Shown: one piece after another, positions 30,300 to 32,444 of the stretch
Position numbering within the stretch: position 1 is the first letter of the stretch
Layout: each line of letters begins with the position of its first letter
NCBI RefSeq assembly: GCF_004522175.1
Contig: NZ_SDEB01000032.1
Coordinates: forward strand, 1 to 32,444
DNA: 32,444 nucleotides
Source of the DNA: Paracoccus ravus
GTDB taxonomy: Bacteria > Pseudomonadota > Alphaproteobacteria > Rhodobacterales > Rhodobacteraceae
Direction: 5' to 3'
Position numbers and translations under genes: made by a program
The notes under the pieces: model-generated
The model's input: the letters and a program-made list of their open reading frames with translations, nothing else
Told to the model about the DNA's origin: nothing
The model's database searches: none

Positions 30300-31358
30300 T
30301 CAGGCGGTCTTGAGCTTCAGCGAACCGTAGAGATCGGCGTTTTCCGCGATCACCTCGGACAGCAGCGTCCAGTCCAGCGCCTCCGGAGGCAGCAGGTTGC
30401 GGACATAGCCCATGTTCTTCATCGACTGCGAACGGTCGGCAAAGAAGCGGTCATTGTTGCGCTGGTCGATCTTGACGGGCTGTCTCGACTGCGCCAGCGT
30501 CAGCGCCTCGAGCGAGGATTTGTAATAGGTCCCCGCCGTGTCGGCGAGTGCCTTGGCGACATCCTGTTCCGATTGCTGTTGCGCCGTCAGCATGCCCTTG
30601 ATCACGGCTTTGACCGCGGCCGGGTTCTCCTCCAGCAACGGCGTGCGGGCCGCCAGAACGCAATCCGCATAGCCCTTGCCGTAAAGGTCGATCCCGTCGC
30701 TGAGGATGGTGGCACCCGCGCGTTGCTCAAGGCATTGCGTGGCATAGGGTTCGATATGGCAGACCGCGTCGATCGCGCCATTGATGAACGCGGCGGCAAG
30801 TTCGGGGGAGGTGTTGAAGTATTTCACGTCGACGTCGGCAAAGGCCACGCCGTCCTTGGCCAGATAGTCATAGGCCAGGACTTCCAGCGTATCGGCCTGG
30901 AAGGTGCCGATCGACTTGCCCTTGAGGTCGGCGGCGGATTTGATGCCCTCGGCCCCGATCAGGATGCAGCCTTCGACACCCGCGCCAGCGACCATCTTCA
31001 CGGGCGCGCCGGCATCGACGAGGGTGATGAAGTTCGAATAGGGGATGACCGAGATGTCGACCATGCCCGCACCGAACAGGGTCACGACGTCCGTCGTCGT
31101 GGGCGTCACCACAAAATCCAACTCGACCCCGTCGGCTTCGGTCAGGTGGCGTTCCTTGGCCAGAAAGATGCCAAGGTTGCACAGGCCCGCGCCATGGGTC
31201 GCCTTGATCGTCGTCAGCCCGGCGGCGGCCGCCTGTCCGGGCGCCATCAGGCCTGCCGGAATGGCAAGGCTGGCCACTGCGGCCGCGCCACCCTTCAGGA
31301 AGCCGCGGCGGCTTGCCTGCATGATGCTGTGATAGCCATTTCCACATCTGTCGCACAT
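30300..31358 (-). CDS. Tat-exported NMT1/TauA-like ABC transporter binding protein
   Basis: 352 residues if translation starts at ATG 31358 (MCDRCGNGYHSIMQASRRGF), preceded by GAGG at proper spacing. ATG 31322 (MQASRRGFLKGG) is the alternative with a weaker ribosome-binding site. Either way a twin-arginine leader SRRGFLKGG plus AAAVASLAIPAGLMAPGQAA is present. The binding fold shows TTIKATHGAGLCNLGIFLAK, FGAGMVDISVIPYSNFITLV, DLKGKSIGTFQADTLEVLAY and FINGAIDAVCHIEPYATQCL, typical of NMT1/TauA-like proteins that bind taurine, nitrate, pyrimidine or thiazole-type ligands. Tat export of a folded binding protein is less common than Sec. First gene of the operon with two amidohydrolases. Confidence 0.9.
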   Translation of the reverse strand: MCDRCGNGYHSIMQASRRGFLKGGAAAVASLAIPAGLMAPGQAAAAGLTTIKATHGAGLCNLGIFLAKERHLTEADGVELDFVVTPTTTDVVTLFGAGMVDISVIPYSNFITLVDAGAPVKMVAGAGVEGCILIGAEGIKSAADLKGKSIGTFQADTLEVLAYDYLAKDGVAFADVDVKYFNTSPELAAAFINGAIDAVCHIEPYATQCLEQRAGATILSDGIDLYGKGYADCVLAARTPLLEENPAAVKAVIKGMLTAQQQSEQDVAKALADTAGTYYKSSLEALTLAQSRQPVKIDQRNNDRFFADRSQSMKNMGYVRNLLPPEALDWTLLSEVIAENADLYGSLKLKTA

Positions 31359-31437
31359 CGCGAACCTCACTGTTGGAGCGTGACGATGTGGCGGGCGTCT
31401 TTGTGTCGGACGCACCTTGCCAAATCGTCAATGACAC

Positions 31438-31449
31438 TTGGCACGCCAA
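31438..31449. promoter_or_regulatory. Palindrome upstream of the ABC-amidohydrolase operon
   Basis: TTGGCACGCCAA has perfect 5-bp arms, about 80 bp upstream of the operon start at 31358. A further TGCCAA about 14 bp on the operon side pairs with its TTGGCA arm. It is a candidate regulator-binding site, but no regulator gene is next to it. Confidence 0.3.
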
Positions 31450-32133
31450 CCAGAAGAAGAGAGAAACACCGCCAGATGGCCGGGTGTCTCATTCGGGCGG
31501 AGTTGCCCTCCCTGCGCTGTCCCTATGGCTAGCGCGCTTCGCTCGGCAAAAAAAATTGCAAATGGACGCTCGCAGCCAAACTTTCACGCTTGCTCACGCA
31601 GCAGTCTTGCACTGCGCAAAATAACGGCAAACCGCTGTGCCGCAGTCGTGTCTGGGCGGCCCTCGATGCATGAGGCTTAAAGGCGGTGCCATCTGCCGAA
31701 AGAAGTCTGGCGCCAGCGCTCGATCTTGCGCTGGTCAGAGAGCGACAGGCGAGAAAACCTATCGTTCACCTCTGCCATCCTTTCCTCGCTCAACCCAGGT
31801 CGAGCATAAAAGTCGCATCCATAAATAGCACTGCGTGGCTACAAGACGTGTTGCATCACTCAGAGTTGTCCCGTTTCTGGCCATTCAGAAAGGTAACCTG
31901 GCGCGGCATCAGCGGGCAGCCGGGCATGGCGGACATCTCCGCCATCGCAACCGTCGGTGGCAATCCCAGGCCTCACGAGCGCTGATCATCACCCATCCCA
32001 CGCCCGTTCTCCGACTTTGGCTCAGATGCTTCAGGCGGAAAACTGTGACATTCCTGAAATGCCAACGTGAGACAATTTAGCGTTGCGGTGTGGGCTCTAT
32101 TCCGAATGCACCAGTCTCGCGGGGTAGGGCTCA
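31450..32133. other. 684-bp region with degraded insertion-sequence scraps and no intact gene
   Basis: Apart from the IS30-like fragment at 31677-31778 I see no recognisable gene. Short open frames on both strands look incidental. The right part (about 32090-32133) adjoins an IS30-like transposase tail and may hold that element's terminal sequence. Confidence 0.5.
31677..31778 (-). pseudogene. IS30-family transposase, possible N-terminal scrap
   Basis: 33 codons from ATG 31778: MAEVNDRFSRLSLSDQRKIE, then RWRQTSFGRWHRL and a stop. LSLSDQRKIERWR resembles the opening helix-turn-helix of IS30-type transposases (LSLxERRxIExxR), after which the match ends. It is too short for a firm call. Confidence 0.35.
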
Positions 32134-32444
32134 TCATGGTGTCTCCAGCCTGGAAAGCTCATCTCGGAAAGCCTCGGCGGGTGTGCGGTAGCCGAGGCAT
32201 TTGCGAGGCGTGGCGTTGAGGCGGCGACAAATCAACCTCATTGATATGTTCAACTCGTCGAGGGCGCGGCCGAATTGCGTCATGCCATGGCCGCTGCGCG
32301 CCTCGGCGCGGGTCACCCGGCACACAGAATGCTTGTCCGAGTAGAAGGCGACGGGCCGGCCATGTTCCTGCAAATAGCCTTCCAGTGCCTCGAAATAGCT
32401 GAAGGTCGTTTCCGAGGCGACGAAGCGCATCTGCATCAGCCGGC
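32134..32444 (-). pseudogene. Chimeric transposase remnant: ISNCY/integrase core fused to an IS30-like tail
   Basis: The frame is open at the window edge. Its first part (RLMQMRFVASETTFSYFEAL, EGYLQEHGRPVAFYSDKHSV, then GMTQFGRALDELNI) matches the rve-type core of ISNCY-like transposases. Where these continue with CANSSQAKGRVER, this frame switches near 32241-32247 to MRLICRRLNATPRKCLGYRT followed by PAEAFRDEL. That is the C-terminal signature of IS30-family transposases. So two unrelated elements have been joined in frame. Neither half is a complete transposase. Confidence 0.65.

Noticed and set aside
31438..31778. A dedicated regulator gene for the ABC-amidohydrolase operon in the upstream gap
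   Set aside because: No frame there has a helix-turn-helix of credible length; the only such hint is the 33-codon IS30-like scrap.
1..32444. CRISPR arrays, tRNA or rRNA genes
   Set aside because: No regularly spaced repeats and no tRNA- or rRNA-like sequences were seen on either strand.

Overview
The window looks like accessory DNA from a GC-rich alphaproteobacterium of the Rhodobacteraceae, most likely Paracoccus or a close relative. The grounds are high GC, a repABC replicon, an alphaproteobacterial imuA-imuB pair and many tripartite-tricarboxylate and amino-acid uptake genes. repABC with a perfect parS palindrome indicates a plasmid or chromid. This assignment is inferred from protein style; no database was consulted.

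Layout. 1-2574 is a DNA-damage block on the minus strand: imuB (cut by the window edge), imuA and an SRAP-family protein with no standard start codon before its catalytic Cys. Beside them, on the plus strand, lie degenerate pieces of a dnaE2-like polymerase. 2779-6282 is the replication and partition unit: parS, repC, a probable counter-transcript RNA interval, repB and repA. 6410-8016 is a hipBA-type toxin-antitoxin pair with its operator. 8093-11398 is a transposon graveyard: a Mu/TniA-like remnant joined to a decayed IS21 element (istA', frameshifted istB). Its right end carries a complete ISL3-family IS with an 8-bp target duplication. The IS21 end interrupts a SulP permease gene.

11833-15839 is a catabolic or uptake unit: a LacI-type regulator, a promoter overlapped by a near-perfect operator palindrome, and a polar-amino-acid ABC transporter (two permeases, binding protein, ATPase). 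16092-16994 holds a small membrane protein, a frameshifted zinc-ribbon/YbjQ gene and a possible IS3 scrap. 17175-24623 looks like a tricarboxylate utilisation locus: a binding protein without a signal peptide, tctC-tctB-tctA, a GntR regulator with two winged-helix domains, and an aconitase-family enzyme. The motif ATTGCAT occurs in front of tctC, gntR and the aconitase gene.

24718-25200 is a diverged partial copy of the binding-protein/ATPase junction from 14874-15479. It has an in-frame 126-bp deletion that removes the ATPase Walker A motif, and it runs into an IS630 fragment. 25483-31358 (minus strand) is a compact operon: a NitT/TauT-type ABC transporter followed by two paralogous amidohydrolases, probably for uptake and hydrolysis or deamination of an N-containing ring compound. 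The right edge carries insertion-sequence remnants, including a chimeric reading frame.

The most interesting parts are the tricarboxylate locus with its double-winged-helix regulator, the transporter plus twin-amidohydrolase operon, the LacI-controlled amino-acid transporter, and the rearrangement scars.
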